Shown here piece after piece: positions 53,224 through 63,574 of a stretch of 64,000 nt of DNA. The stretch's first letter is position 1, and every line of letters starts with the position of its first letter. The stretch comes from Aradus depressus (taxonomy: Eukaryota; Arthropoda; Insecta; Hemiptera; Aradidae), in the NCBI GenBank assembly GCA_963662175.1, contig OY759224.1, positions 31,381,489 to 31,445,488 on the forward strand, given 5' to 3'. Under the pieces are notes generated by a model. The model was not told where the DNA came from. It was given only the letters and a program-made list of their open reading frames with translations, and did no database searches. A program made the translations under genes and the position numbers.

Positions 53224-56200
53224 ATGGCAAGTGAGGAAGCGGATGTTAATGTTGCTGCTTTCTCCGATTCTCGGACAATAATATTAAGACGCAAACTTTA
53301 TTCTTTATGTCAAGATATTAAATCTATTCGAGAACAAGGCCGTGCAGCTAAGGTAGATAACAGTCAAACGAATCTATTTCAAGCGATGTTCTCCGATCTT
53401 TCAAATCTTCGAAGGGAATTAAACTTTACAAATGAAGCGTTGGAAACATACTTTGTAAATGCTCAGAAAGGCGAGGATTATCCTACGGATAGAGATTCTT
53501 TGATTTTATCGAACTCGAAACGTTATATCTATGAGATCCTTATGATTCATATGGAGCTTTGTCCGCCTCCCAGGCCAGCTCGAGAACGAGCAGCTACTCC
53601 AATTCAAAATATTTCTGTTATCAACGACACCAGGTCGCGCCTCCCAAAAATTAATATTCCAAATTTTTCAGGCGAATTGACAGATTGGCCGCATTTCAAA
53701 GATGTTTTCATTTCTTTAATTCACGATGAACCGACACTGTCTAAAACTGATAAATTTTATTATTTAATTTCTAGTCTGAATGGTGAGGCTCGATCCCTTT
53801 TAAAGTCCATACCTGTGACGGAGGCTAATTATGACCTAGCCTGGAAGGCTTTGATGGCTCGCTACGATAAGAGGCGTTTCTTAGCTACATCCTTCTTGGA
53901 CAAACTTCTCTCATTTAAATCTCACCCAGAGGTTTCCGAAAATTATAAATTATTTTTATCTCATGTGGGTGACAGTATGGAAGCTTTTCAACTTCTAAAA
54001 ATTCCTCATGAAGCGGAATTTATCTTGTTTCATCTTGCTATTCAATGTCTGGACCAGAGAACAAGGGAAATGTTCGAATCCAAGCATGTTAAGGAAGAAT
54101 TTCCGCGATGCAACGATCTTCTGGAGTTTGTCAGAGACAGACAGCAAATTCTGAAGCTGTCTTCCAGCAAACCCGGTAAGTCGTCTTGCCCGAAGGCAAC
54201 GAAGACCCATAATAAATCTTCTTCTGTGTTTTTGACGACCAAGAGAGCTTCGAAACCATCGGATGTGCGCACTTCAAAGTGTCCATACTGTAAATTGTCT
54301 GGTCATGATTTGACCAAATGTCCCAATTTTTTGAATCTGTCGCCGTCGCAACGCTTCCACTTTGTAAAAACCTTCAAGGGATGTAAATATCATTTAACTT
54401 CTGGTCATACTACCGACGAATGCAAATTTAAAATTAGATGTCTCATTTGCCAATCTCTTCACCATTCCTTACTTCATTTTTCAACAAACACCCTCGTTGA
54501 AGATACTAGGCCTCCATCTATGGGGACGCCTTCAGGAACTTCGAAATCGATTCTTACCTTTCGTGGTAATTCTTTTGATGTTCCAGCTCAACAAATACTT
54601 CTTAGTACTGCTACTGTTTTCATAACAGATGTTCGAGGATGTTTTCATCCCATTCGTGCTCTCATTGATTCGGGAGCTCAATCCTCATTGGTGACTTCAG
54701 ACTGTGCTCGGCGACTCCGCTTGACGGTGGCGAATGATTCCCATCAGATAAGTTCTGTCGGGGACCTTAGTGTTCCGTCCTTAGGAACTACATTTTTTGA
54801 GATGAAATCTATTCATCGTAAAGCCCCTCTACTAGGTGTCCGCGCCACAGTTGTCACCAAAATAACGTCGGATCTTCCATCTATTGCAGTTCCGGAAATT
54901 ATAATCAGAAAAATTAACCCTTCGATCAAATTAGCCGATTTGAATTTTGGACTGCCTCGTCCTATCGACTGCCTTTTAGGTGCCGATATTTACTATAAAA
55001 TATTGGAAGGTAGACCCATCCCTATTATCGGTACAGATTTAGCCACCATTAAAACATCTCTTGGCTGGATTGTTACTGGTGCCTATTCAGTTGATTTTGA
55101 GTCCTTCCCCAGGCCATCGGTTTTGACCCTCACGACGATTCCCTTTATTCACCGTCAACTTGAACGATTCTGGGAATTGGAGGAACCTAGCATTGGAGTT
55201 GTGACTGATCCGGAAGAGGAACTTTGCGAAGAACATTTTGCCCGGACTCATCGTCGTTTGACTTCAGGGAGGTACGTTGTTGCTCTTCCATTTAAATCTC
55301 CTTCACCATTATTAAGTGATTCAAGATCGCAAGCGTTGAAGCGGTTCTACAACTTGGAAAAGAAATTGTTGAGAAATCCCACATTGAGACGGGAATATAT
55401 CACTTTTATGGAAGAGTATCTCTCTCTGGGACACATGGAAATCGCTTCCTTTCCTGGGAAATACATAATTCCCCATCATGGCATTTTAAAAGAGACTAGC
55501 TCAACAACTAAGTTGAGAGCGGTCTTCGATGCGTCCATGTCGTCGTCGATTTCTACCGGCTCTCTAAATCAACATCTTTTTGTTGGACCGAAACTTCAAC
55601 TTGATATTGCGGACATCATGCTTAATTTTAGACTTCATCGCATTGTGTTTGTGACGGATATCTGTAAGATGTACCGCCAAATCCTTATCAATGAACCCGA
55701 TCGTCTTTATCAACATATTTACTGGAGATCGGATCCTGCTGATGACGTTAAAGAATATGAATTGTGCACCTTGACTTACGGGATGTCCTGCTCCCCCTAC
55801 TTGGCTCTTCGCGTTCTTAAACAACTCACTCTGGATGAAGGTCATCATTTCATCCATGCGTCCAAAGTGTTACGCGAGGACGTATATATAGATGATATCA
55901 TAACTGGGGCATCAAGTATCGATGAAGCCCTCAGCCTTCAACAACAACTAATTGATTTACTCATGAAGGGTAATTTCGAGCTTCGTAAGTGGGCCAGCAA
56001 TTCAGAGAGTGTGCTCAAGGCAGTTCCAGAGAAGTTTCATGAAAGGTCTATTTCACTTTCGAAGGGAGAAGATTGTGTTTTTAAGGTGTTAGGGGTCCAG
56101 TGGAATGCTCAGTCAGATGAGTTCTCATATAATATCACCACCCCACGTCCTCAGTGCACTAAACGTGGTGTTCTATCTGCAATTGCGCGTATCTTCGATC

Positions 56201-58452
56201 CTCTAGGTTATTTAACACCGGTGATATTTTTGGCCAAGCTTCTGTTGCAAAATATTTGGAAATTAGGCCTCGGCTGGGACGATCCTCTGCCAACTGAGGT
56301 CAAACTTGACTGGGAAAATTTCATGATGGAAGTTCCCCAATTGGTGTCCATCCGTTTATCACGTTTCATCCCGGTGAAACACAGTAACGATTGCCAGTTC
56401 GTCGGTTTCTGCGACGCTTCAGAGAAGGGATTCTCGGCCATCATTTATATTAGAACGGTAACGGATGACAATGTTCAAATTTTTCTCTTGAAAGCAAAAT
56501 CTAAGCTGGCTCCTATAAAACCGCTCTCTATCCCAAGGCTTGAGCTTTGTGGTGCTCTTCTTCTTGCAAAATTATTCAGCTCTCTGAAAAAATTTCGAGA
56601 CAGAATTTCGATAAATCAAATATTCTTCTTTACGGATTCCGCTATTGTGTTAGGTTGGCTACATACTCCACCTCATTTATTGAAAACCTTTGTGGCCAAC
56701 CGTATTGTAGAAGTTTTACAGTTAATTCCTGAGGTGTCCTGGCGTCACGTGGGCACATTGGACAATCCAGCTGACGCTGCCTCACGGGGTCTCCGCCCAT
56801 CTCAGATTTTACGTAGTGATCTATGGTGGAACGGACCGTCTTGGCTACAACTTCCCGTCCATGACTGGCCAAAGATCGAAAGATTTTGTAGCCGGACAAC
56901 AGTTTTGCCCGAGCTTAGGGGCGGTATAATTGCTACTCTCAGTTCAAAGGTCGTCCCTGACCTTGTGTCATGGATCGAAAACTTCTCATCATTTATGAAG
57001 CTTCTCAGGACGGTATCGTATGTGCGGCGATTCATCCAGAATGCCCGCAACTCCAATCTGTGTGGACCTTTGACATTAAGAGAATTGAACGCGGCGGAGA
57101 CAACCTGTATCCGTCTTATCCAAAATTGTTATTTACCTAACGCTATACACAGTGGCGACGAGGATTATGCCTCCACTAATCTCCGAGGTCTGACTCCATT
57201 CTTGGATCCCTTGGGACTTTTGAGGGTGGGCGGTCGTCTTCAACAATCACCTCTTCCTGAAGGTATGAAGCACCCTATCATCCTACCTCATCATTCCCAC
57301 CTCTCTAGACTTATAATACGTCACTATCACCACTTGTATTTGCATGCTGGTCTAAATCAACTCCATGCCTTGATACGTCAACGTTTCTGGATCCTCTCAG
57401 CAAGGCGTTTAATCAGACAAGAGTTATTTAGATGTGACATTTGTTATAAGTTTTCAGCAAAACCAGCTGAGGCTCTGATGGGCGGTTTGCCTACGTGTCG
57501 TTTTGAAGCTGGCCGAACTTTTATTAATGTTGGCGTCGATTTTGCCGGCCCATTTTCTATCAGGGAGTCTCGGAGAAGAAATTCGCCTGTTAGCAAATCA
57601 TATTTATGTCTGTTTGTATGTATGACTACTAAGGCTCTTCATTTGGAACTGGTATCTGATCTTTCGACAGCGTCCTTCATGGCCACGCTCGATAGATTCA
57701 TTTCACGTAGAGGGCTCCCTACTAAAATTCTGTCAGATTGTGGCAGCAACTTTGTCGGAGCGGCAAGGCATCTCTCTGACATGCAGAAATGGTTACATAA
57801 AAAATCTGTCCAAGAGGATTTGTCTTCCCATCTACTGACGAGAGGTGTGGAATGGGTTTTTAACCCTCCTTACTCACCCAATTTCGGAGGTATCCGGGAA
57901 GCCGGCGTCAAGTGCGTGAAGAGTCATTTTAAACGCGTTCTCAATGATACAGCTTTCACTTTCGAAGAGCTCACCACCTTGTTCGCAAGGATTGAAGCGA
58001 TTCTAAACTCAAGACCTCTTTGTGCCTTAACATCAGATCCTACTGATCTAGACATTCTTACTCCAGGTCATTTCTTGATTGGGACAGCTCTAACAACGAG
58101 ACCAGAAGTCGACTTTACGGACAGTCCTGAGAATCGACTCACCAGATGGCAACTCGTACAACAAAGAGTTCAACACTATTGGCAACGATGGAGGAATGAA
58201 TATCTTACAACTCTCCAACAACGACCAAAATGGTTTAGAACTACTTACCATCCTCATGTCGGTGATTTGGTTCTTCTTTGGGACAAACATTCCTCACCTG
58301 CTCAATGGCCTCGCGGAAGAATAACTGACGTCTTCCCAGGTCCCGACGGAATTGTTAGGGTTGTAAATGTTCATACTCTTAAGGGTATTTTTAAACGTCC
58401 CCTATCTAAGTGTGTGCCACTGATTCCCCAATCGGGTGACTCAGAGAAGTAA
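53224..58452 (+). CDS. gag-pol: BEL/Pao Gag-Pol polyprotein
   Basis: 1742 codons from ATG 53224 (MASEEADVNV), chosen over the in-frame ATG 53107 because the intervening 39 residues look like untranslated leader. Domains in order: Gag (DUF1759-type) about 140-290 with IPNFSGELTDWPHF; zinc knuckle CPYCKLSGHDLTKC (353-366), then a CX2H variant and CLICQSLHHSLLH; aspartic protease DSGAQSSL (Asp 482); reverse transcriptase with VTDICKMYRQI (Asp 812) and YIDD (888-891); RNase H with GFCDASEKGF (Asp 1064) and FFTDSAIVLGWL; integrase with an HHCC region about 1355-1410 and a D-D-E set at Asp 1439 (GVDFAGPF), Asp 1505 (LSDCGSNF) and Glu 1559 (GIREAG); DUF5641-type C-terminus about 1640-1735. All catalytic residues are present and no stop interrupts the frame. 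Confidence 0.95.
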   Translation: MASEEADVNVAAFSDSRTIILRRKLYSLCQDIKSIREQGRAAKVDNSQTNLFQAMFSDLSNLRRELNFTNEALETYFVNAQKGEDYPTDRDSLILSNSKRYIYEILMIHMELCPPPRPARERAATPIQNISVINDTRSRLPKINIPNFSGELTDWPHFKDVFISLIHDEPTLSKTDKFYYLISSLNGEARSLLKSIPVTEANYDLAWKALMARYDKRRFLATSFLDKLLSFKSHPEVSENYKLFLSHVGDSMEAFQLLKIPHEAEFILFHLAIQCLDQRTREMFESKHVKEEFPRCNDLLEFVRDRQQILKLSSSKPGKSSCPKATKTHNKSSSVFLTTKRASKPSDVRTSKCPYCKLSGHDLTKCPNFLNLSPSQRFHFVKTFKGCKYHLTSGHTTDECKFKIRCLICQSLHHSLLHFSTNTLVEDTRPPSMGTPSGTSKSILTFRGNSFDVPAQQILLSTATVFITDVRGCFHPIRALIDSGAQSSLVTSDCARRLRLTVANDSHQISSVGDLSVPSLGTTFFEMKSIHRKAPLLGVRATVVTKITSDLPSIAVPEIIIRKINPSIKLADLNFGLPRPIDCLLGADIYYKILEGRPIPIIGTDLATIKTSLGWIVTGAYSVDFESFPRPSVLTLTTIPFIHRQLERFWELEEPSIGVVTDPEEELCEEHFARTHRRLTSGRYVVALPFKSPSPLLSDSRSQALKRFYNLEKKLLRNPTLRREYITFMEEYLSLGHMEIASFPGKYIIPHHGILKETSSTTKLRAVFDASMSSSISTGSLNQHLFVGPKLQLDIADIMLNFRLHRIVFVTDICKMYRQILINEPDRLYQHIYWRSDPADDVKEYELCTLTYGMSCSPYLALRVLKQLTLDEGHHFIHASKVLREDVYIDDIITGASSIDEALSLQQQLIDLLMKGNFELRKWASNSESVLKAVPEKFHERSISLSKGEDCVFKVLGVQWNAQSDEFSYNITTPRPQCTKRGVLSAIARIFDPLGYLTPVIFLAKLLLQNIWKLGLGWDDPLPTEVKLDWENFMMEVPQLVSIRLSRFIPVKHSNDCQFVGFCDASEKGFSAIIYIRTVTDDNVQIFLLKAKSKLAPIKPLSIPRLELCGALLLAKLFSSLKKFRDRISINQIFFFTDSAIVLGWLHTPPHLLKTFVANRIVEVLQLIPEVSWRHVGTLDNPADAASRGLRPSQILRSDLWWNGPSWLQLPVHDWPKIERFCSRTTVLPELRGGIIATLSSKVVPDLVSWIENFSSFMKLLRTVSYVRRFIQNARNSNLCGPLTLRELNAAETTCIRLIQNCYLPNAIHSGDEDYASTNLRGLTPFLDPLGLLRVGGRLQQSPLPEGMKHPIILPHHSHLSRLIIRHYHHLYLHAGLNQLHALIRQRFWILSARRLIRQELFRCDICYKFSAKPAEALMGGLPTCRFEAGRTFINVGVDFAGPFSIRESRRRNSPVSKSYLCLFVCMTTKALHLELVSDLSTASFMATLDRFISRRGLPTKILSDCGSNFVGAARHLSDMQKWLHKKSVQEDLSSHLLTRGVEWVFNPPYSPNFGGIREAGVKCVKSHFKRVLNDTAFTFEELTTLFARIEAILNSRPLCALTSDPTDLDILTPGHFLIGTALTTRPEVDFTDSPENRLTRWQLVQQRVQHYWQRWRNEYLTTLQQRPKWFRTTYHPHVGDLVLLWDKHSSPAQWPRGRITDVFPGPDGIVRVVNVHTLKGIFKRPLSKCVPLIPQSGDSEK

Positions 58453-58482
58453 TTTCTTTAAATTTTTTTTCATATAAAATTT

Positions 58483-58494
58483 GGTGGGCGGTTA
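58483..58494 (+). promoter_or_regulatory. Polypurine tract of the BEL/Pao element
   Basis: GGTGGGCGGTTA directly precedes the 3' LTR. A TTGGTGGGCGG-type tract is usual for this superfamily. Confidence 0.75.
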
Positions 58495-59073
58495 TGTTAG
58501 CGCAACATTTAATTAATTTTTGATTTTTTGTAGAGGTATTTTTTCTTAAGTTTTCTTCCATTAATTATTCTAATAATTATTAATATTATTATCATAATAA
58601 CTATGGTCAATATTACTCATGTAATTTATTCTTATGTTTATATTACATCATATTAACAATTTGTGGGAGGAGCCTGTGTATGTGGGGGAGTGGGGAATAG
58701 TTCGTGTTATGACCGCTGGTCAGTGTTGGACAGATAGTCTTCCATGGTCCTTCAGCCTGTTGACATCAGGGCACTTCTCAAGGCCACCAACCCACCAACT
58801 TCTCTCGTCAATCCGGATCGCCTTTCCGTGGACCTCTGAAGTCTGGTACTTGGCTCATCTGGTGTGACGGCGTCCTCAGCCTACTCCCAGATCTTCTCGG
58901 CCTTGTTTGGAGATCAGTTCATCAGCCCATCTTCCACATTCACCCCTCCACATCAGGAGAGTTAACTTTGTTTATTTTTGTTTTTCCTTTTAACTACGCC
59001 GACTGGCCCTTGTATTTGAAATGAAATATAATTATATCATTTTTCAAAATCTAGTCTATGTTATTTATTAACA
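58495..59073 (+). repeat. 3' LTR of the BEL/Pao element
   Basis: 579 bp, no difference from the 5' LTR seen by eye. Confidence 0.95.
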
Positions 59074-59178
59074 CATTACTAACCTCGTTATAGTTACTAA
59101 CCGGTCAGATAACATTACTAACCTGGTTAACGTTACTAACCGGTCAGATAACATTACTAACCTGGTTAGAGTTACTGC
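59074..59178. repeat. 39-bp minisatellite, right part
   Basis: CATTACTAACC starts at 59074, 59113 and 59152, in register with the left part. The first unit has diverged (CTCGTTATAG for CTGGTTAAAG). Confidence 0.9.
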
Positions 59179-59689
59179 AGGCGCAGCCAGGTAACCTGCT
59201 TGTATGTTTAAAAAGCACACTTCTATTACTCTAACAGTGGGGTAGATAAGATGGTGTTGGCGCAATCCTTATAATTCATTCATGCGTGTCTAGCACAAAT
59301 CACCAGCGTTGTACTTCCCCAGCACAAAGCACCGGCGAAGTTACAGTAAGTACGAAGCGGGTGATTTGAGCAGGAGATATGGCCGCCATCACTATCCGGG
59401 CAACACTAGGTGACCTGCTAGTCCTTCATATTTAACCAGACATAACCCAGTGAAGATGAAGAGAGGGGAGCCACTATATTATATTTCTTTTGGTTATGGA
59501 GTGTTGCTGTGTATAGAAGCCATGTTGGGAGGGGTCTATATAAAAAGTCCTCTGGTGGAGACAGCTCATTATACTGTGTATATACTTGGTATATGCCCCC
59601 CAGCCCGGGCATCACTCACTTTATACACAGTATACACCTTCAGCTCATCTAGCCTAGATCACATTTCTCGGAGCGCTCGACTCAAAAAC
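59179..59689. other. Non-coding, with a DR-A scrap and promoter-like sequence
   Basis: A short DR-A 3' scrap lies at about 59298-59345. GTCTATATAAAAAGTCC near 59535 is TATA-like. A 13-bp inverted pair (TATACTGTGTATA and TATACACAGTATA) occurs near 59570-59633. The frame at 59450-59923 crosses into the next DR-A fragment and has no recognised domain. Confidence 0.4.
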
Positions 59690-59855
59690 TGCCGTTGTAA
59701 TGAATGTACCGACACACAATTTAGAATGAGAATTCAGAAGCCCCTAAGTAAGAGATTTTTTGTCCACGCCATCGATTGGTTTTGGAGGCTGAGCAAAACC
59801 TTCATTGATAATTCGCTGGGGGGAAGTACATTGCAGATGATTCACGGACAACTTT
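59690..59855 (+). repeat. DR-A dispersed repeat, 3' portion
   Basis: 'AACTGCCGTTGTAATGAATGTACCGACAC' to a degenerate 3' hairpin (GATGATTCACGGACAA). Confidence 0.55.
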
Positions 59856-60421
59856 TTTTTTGCTTAATTATACCTTTCTTCATCAGAATTATCTGGTATA
59901 AGTCTTTGATAACTATTGATTAGGTAAGGCTCTTTCTATCTGTGTTTCTTCATTATCCAAGGTAAGGTGAAAACAGATACGTTCCTTAACTGAAGGAGAC
60001 ATGGACAGGTAGGATCCAATGTCATACTAATCCCCCAACATATTACATAATACAGATCGTATGTCGTCTATCTCGTTATATAAAAATGAGCTTCTGAGAA
60101 GCCAAGGAGTTATACAAACTGGCGCCAACTATTCAACCAAAAACAACCTTGACGAACACTTCATTTCCTGCCGCAAGAGAGCAATATTTATCGCAATGTA
60201 TGGTAGTCGTACGGTTTAACTACCACATAATTTTTTGTAAATTGATTGTATTTTTTTTTGGGGGGGGGGGGGGGAGGGGAGAATTGTAAAAAGAAATAAA
60301 GGTTAAAAATATATATATTAACCAATATATATATCAAGTCGTACATTATGAGAGGAATATATAACTAAATTAAGAAAATCAGATATAATATGAAATAGAT
60401 GTTTAAAAAAAATTTTCTTTT
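59856..60421. other. Non-coding, with a poly-G tract
   Basis: A G-run lies near 60260-60274. No gene recognised. Confidence 0.45.
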
Positions 60422-60632
60422 TGTCTACTACCAGAGCGCTCTTTCGACTCATTGGTGGACATGAGCCCGACTCTACTCTGGGTGCCGTAAATTTGCCCAA
60501 CCCAGGTTTAGTTATGGTAAAGGTCTTTAACGAGTACCTGACAATGTACAGGCTCGGGACCATCGCTTCACGTCAAAAAATATAAGGACCGGTTGGGTTT
60601 GGAATCTTGAGCTTAAAAAGCTACCGGCGCTT
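60422..60632 (-). mobile_element. tRNA-derived SINE, degraded copy
   Basis: Plus-strand CTACTACCAGAGCGCTCTTT, GACATGAGCCCGACTCTACT, AACGAGTACCTGACAATGTA and AGCTACCGGCGC mark the minus-strand body and a shortened head. Confidence 0.7.
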
Positions 60633-60947
60633 TCACTATAGTACCAATGGAAAGTAGTTATTTTCTACAATTTTTTTTTTTATATGAGTTGGTCAATGTA
60701 TCACAGGTAATGATTATCTATGAATGTAAGGTTTACATTTTTTTTTATTATCAGCAGGAGGTGGGGAGGGGGTCATACAAAGCGGCCATTGTTATGTGTC
60801 CCCCCCCCCCCCCCCCACCCGAAACACATTTTTTACTGGGGTCCCTTTGTTAAGAGAATGACGCTACTGTGTTGGGCTGGTTCATATTTAGAACTGGACG
60901 TCGCCCCCCACAATTTCAACAATAAAATTTGATCTCGGTCTCTTTTC

Positions 60948-60979
<32 letters not shown>

Positions 60980-61349
60980 ACAATGGTCACCGGAATCGGA
61001 ACAAACATTATTTTCTCTTCTTTTTGCTGAAATTCACAACACAAAGCTACATTATGAAAAAGGGAGTCAGTTCATTATTTCATTTTTTGAAAAATTTAAT
61101 TAATAATTAAAAATTTTTAATAGAAATGATAATGAAACCGAAAAACAAAACAAGAAATAATTAATGCAGCATATTTACTTGATTAGTCTATAGAAACATT
61201 TCGTAAAAATAGATCTTTTTTGATGATATGATGCTATGCATCGTTTCCTCTCTAAGCCACATGGGATGAAAGTCAATAATAATGAGTAAAGAATGCAACG
61301 AAAAATAATTGTAATGCATTACAGAAGGATATCAGTGGAGGAACTGTGG
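60633..61349. other. Non-coding, with two long poly-C tracts
   Basis: C-runs of about 16 (near 60800-60815) and about 29 (near 60951-60979). Open frames crossing the first run have no domain. Confidence 0.45.
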
Positions 61350-61440
61350 GGTGAATCACCGGCAACGCACTTCCCCAACTCTACCAAGCTAATCGGACAG
61401 AAATTAGATTTTGAGTTTTCAACAGAATTTCTTCGGCAAC
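61350..61440. repeat. Two DR-A ends joined head to tail
   Basis: A minus-strand 3' end (GGTGAATCACCGGCAACGCA) is followed at once by a plus-strand 5' block (AGAAATTAGATTTTGAGTTT and TCAACAGAATTTC). Confidence 0.45.
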
Positions 61441-61479
61441 TAACTGGAGTTCTCAGAGGACACGGTCCGTTCAATTGAC

Positions 61480-62194
61480 CCCTACACACTGCTGGAGTCA
61501 AGGACAGTCCCATGCGTCACAGCTGGAATGCCCCCGATCGACATCACTGCGGAAGAGCGCCAGAGGCTTTATCTGCGACGCACGACCGATCAAGCAGAAA
61601 AAAGACGGATCCGAGAGGAAGAAAAGAAGACCAGCTTGCAACAGTGGCAAACAAGGTGGGAAAATTCACCGAATGGCAGGTGGACCCGCCGATTGATATT
61701 GAATATTGAGAAGTGGGTAAACCGGCCCCACGGTGAGGTAGGGTACTGCTGTCTGCGCACGGGTGTTTTCGGGCATACCTGTTCAGATTTAAACGAGTAG
61801 AAGACCGGGACTGTCCACACTGCTGCGGAGCAAGGGAAGATGTTGAGCACATATTCTTCCAGTGTGCTCGCTTCAGCGCCGGAGACCCTAGTGAACTGTA
61901 TGCTGGAGTCGCAGGAGAAGTGGATTGCGGTCGGCGGATATGCTGCGGAAGTCCTCAGGATATGGAGAAGCGTGGAATTGCGTAATGCGTAGTTGTCTTT
62001 GAGGGAAAGCCTCCCCCGTGAAGTAATGCGTGATGGCGGTTCCACGGGGATAACGAGGCAGAAGGTATTTTATAGTGAGTAGGCCCAATGAGGGAGACTC
62101 TCACACTGTCCAGTGACTACTGTCATCTTGTCATATGCTCGCCTATTAAAGGTTTTACACCTCCCTCCGCACAAAAAAAAAAAAAAAAAAAAAA
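61480..62194 (+). pseudogene. R1-like LINE 3' end with poly(A) tail
   Basis: The frame gives VTAGMPPIDITAEERQRLY, RREEEKK-like charged linker sequence and NRPHGEVGYC. After a frameshift it gives RVEDRDCPHCCGAREDVEHI with FFQCARFSA, and after another QEKWIAVGGYAAEVLR and a stop. AG.PPIDLLA.ER..., then HGE..Y...TQ..TGHG.F, then CP.C...ED.EH..F.C.RF is the tail of ORF2 in R1-type LINEs. The poly(A) run at 62173-62194 marks the 3' end. At least two frameshifts. Confidence 0.65.
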
Positions 62195-62470
62195 GGACAG
62201 TCCCACCTGTGACAGATGTGGAAAAGAAGACGAGACGGCGGCACCCTTCCTAGATATATGCTCCGACAAGATTCCACATTTTTGGTAAAAATCTTATACA
62301 TAGAAGAGGACTTTAGAAGAATGGATCATGGGAGCATTCTTAGATTCGTTAAGGAAGCTGTGAAGAATTTGGTTTAAATAGTAAGAACAAAGTAAGGTGG
62401 AAGCCCAGCGCTTGCAGGGAAAAGATAAGAGCATTGGATGTTTAGGTCCCTAGGTGTAAAACACCAGCTA
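62195..62470 (+). pseudogene. LINE 3' end fragment, related to the RNase H relic at 31.1-31.6 kb
   Basis: It reads DSPTCDRCGKEDETAAPFLD, then in another frame EEDFRRMDHGSILRFVKEAV and a stop. Its 3' UTR includes GGTGGAAGCCCAGCGCTTGC, matching GGTGGAAACCCAGCGCTCC in the other copy. It directly follows the poly(A) of the R1-like fragment. Confidence 0.55.
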
Positions 62471-62489
62471 ACTTCTCCTGTACTTGAAC

Positions 62490-62732
62490 AGTAAAACTTC
62501 TGTCTGTCTGTGTCTGCGAACACGATAACTACCAAAACAATGCATATATCAACATAAAATTTATTATGTGTGCCATAACGATGGTACATTTGATTTTCAG
62601 CCAAATCGACTCAAGGGATGTGAGGGGAGGGAGGGGGGCTCAAATCAAAACATTTTGTTCACTTTTATCAATGTCCATGTTACGAATGTATCAACAGAAA
62701 TGTTTCAGAGGGAGAGCGAAAACTTTCCACTT
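62490..62732 (+). repeat. DR-A dispersed repeat, partial
   Basis: GTCTGTCTGTGTCTGCGAAC, a G-rich AGGGGAGGGAGGGGGGC block and 'GGAGAGCGAAAACTT'. Confidence 0.55.
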
Positions 62733-62734
62733 GC

Positions 62735-63225
62735 CCAGCTATACGAAGTATAGGGGAAGTTATGTAATCGATCAAAAAATTTGATGCGGAGTTTTCAAAA
62801 TATAAAAAAAAAATGTCTGTCTGTGTGTCTGCGAACACGATACCTCCCACGATATGAGAACCCAGAACCCTCTACCAACGACACCTATTTCTTTCAGCTA
62901 AATCGACTAAAGGAAGGAGGGGATTATGGGGGAGGTTTAACATACAAACTCTAATAAAAGCCGATAGAATTTGGTGAATTCAAAATCCCATAAGGACCTC
63001 ACCTATTAATTTTCAGCAGAATCGGCAGAAGGAAAGGGCAGAGTAGTGAACACAAAAACGCCAATAACTGACCGTATGAATGTATCGACATGAAATTTTG
63101 TATGATTCAGTAGCCCCTATGTAAGTCAACTGGTTAATATTAACGCAAACAAATGGTTTTGGAGGGGAAACGAAAGGTTAATTGATTAATTCGTTCTGGG
63201 GAATTTTACATTGTTGGTGATTCGT
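62735..63225 (+). repeat. DR-A dispersed repeat, near full-length copy
   Basis: 5' hairpin CAGCTATACGAAGTATAGGG is intact. It has three modules and the TTAATTGATTAATTCGTTCT block. The 3' hairpin is damaged (TTGGTGATTCGTCG). Confidence 0.65.
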
Positions 63226-63534
63226 CGTCGTTTTAATATATGACTTCTTTGAGGAAGCTTAGCTTATTAACGTTACTGAGAAGGGCCTAAACCTATAATA
63301 GGGTGGAAGAAAGGCATTGGGAAGTAATGAAATGGGATTGTTAGGTTGCTGTAGATTAGGTTGCCAATCCTGTCCACTCACAAAGGCAACCTATCCCCCA
63401 TTGTACTAAGGCCAGCTAATATAACCATATCACACAGCCTTAGAGCCCTAGGGCTCCTCTTTTGTCCTCCTGTCACTGGCTCACTTAGCCTATAGGACAA
63501 TGACAGACATGATGAAAAACATGATATTATAAAA
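63226..63534. other. Non-coding stretch, no gene recognised
   Basis: Mixed composition; no coding or repeat features recognised. Confidence 0.4.
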
Positions 63535-63570
63535 ATCGCGGGTTCGAAACCTGGGCAAGGTCCATTCCCA
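63535..63570 (+). mobile_element. tRNA-like (SINE head) scrap
   Basis: AATCGCGGGTTCGAAACCTG contains a perfect B-box. Confidence 0.4.
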
Positions 63571-63574
63571 GGTA

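Larger units (their letters stand above)
52083..59079 (+). mobile_element. BEL/Pao LTR retrotransposon, apparently intact, with target duplication
   Basis: The element itself is 52089-59073 (6985 bp). It has two 579-bp LTRs that look identical, a candidate primer-binding site, one open Gag-Pol frame and a polypurine tract ending at the 3' LTR. The flanks CATTAC at 52083-52088 and 59074-59079 are duplicated target. They also belong to the 39-bp minisatellite, so the true duplication is at most 6 bp. No env-like frame follows integrase. Everything needed for transposition is present, suggesting a young, possibly active element. Confidence 0.95.

Noticed and set aside
59450..59923. 157-codon frame after the BEL/Pao element
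   Set aside because: It crosses a DR-A fragment and promoter-like sequence; no domain or codon bias.
62735..62760. loxP-like sequence (TATACGAAGTATA near GAAGTTAT) in DR-A 5' ends
   Set aside because: The 13-bp match is a self-palindrome within a repeated family; the loxP spacer and second arm are absent. No recombinase was found.
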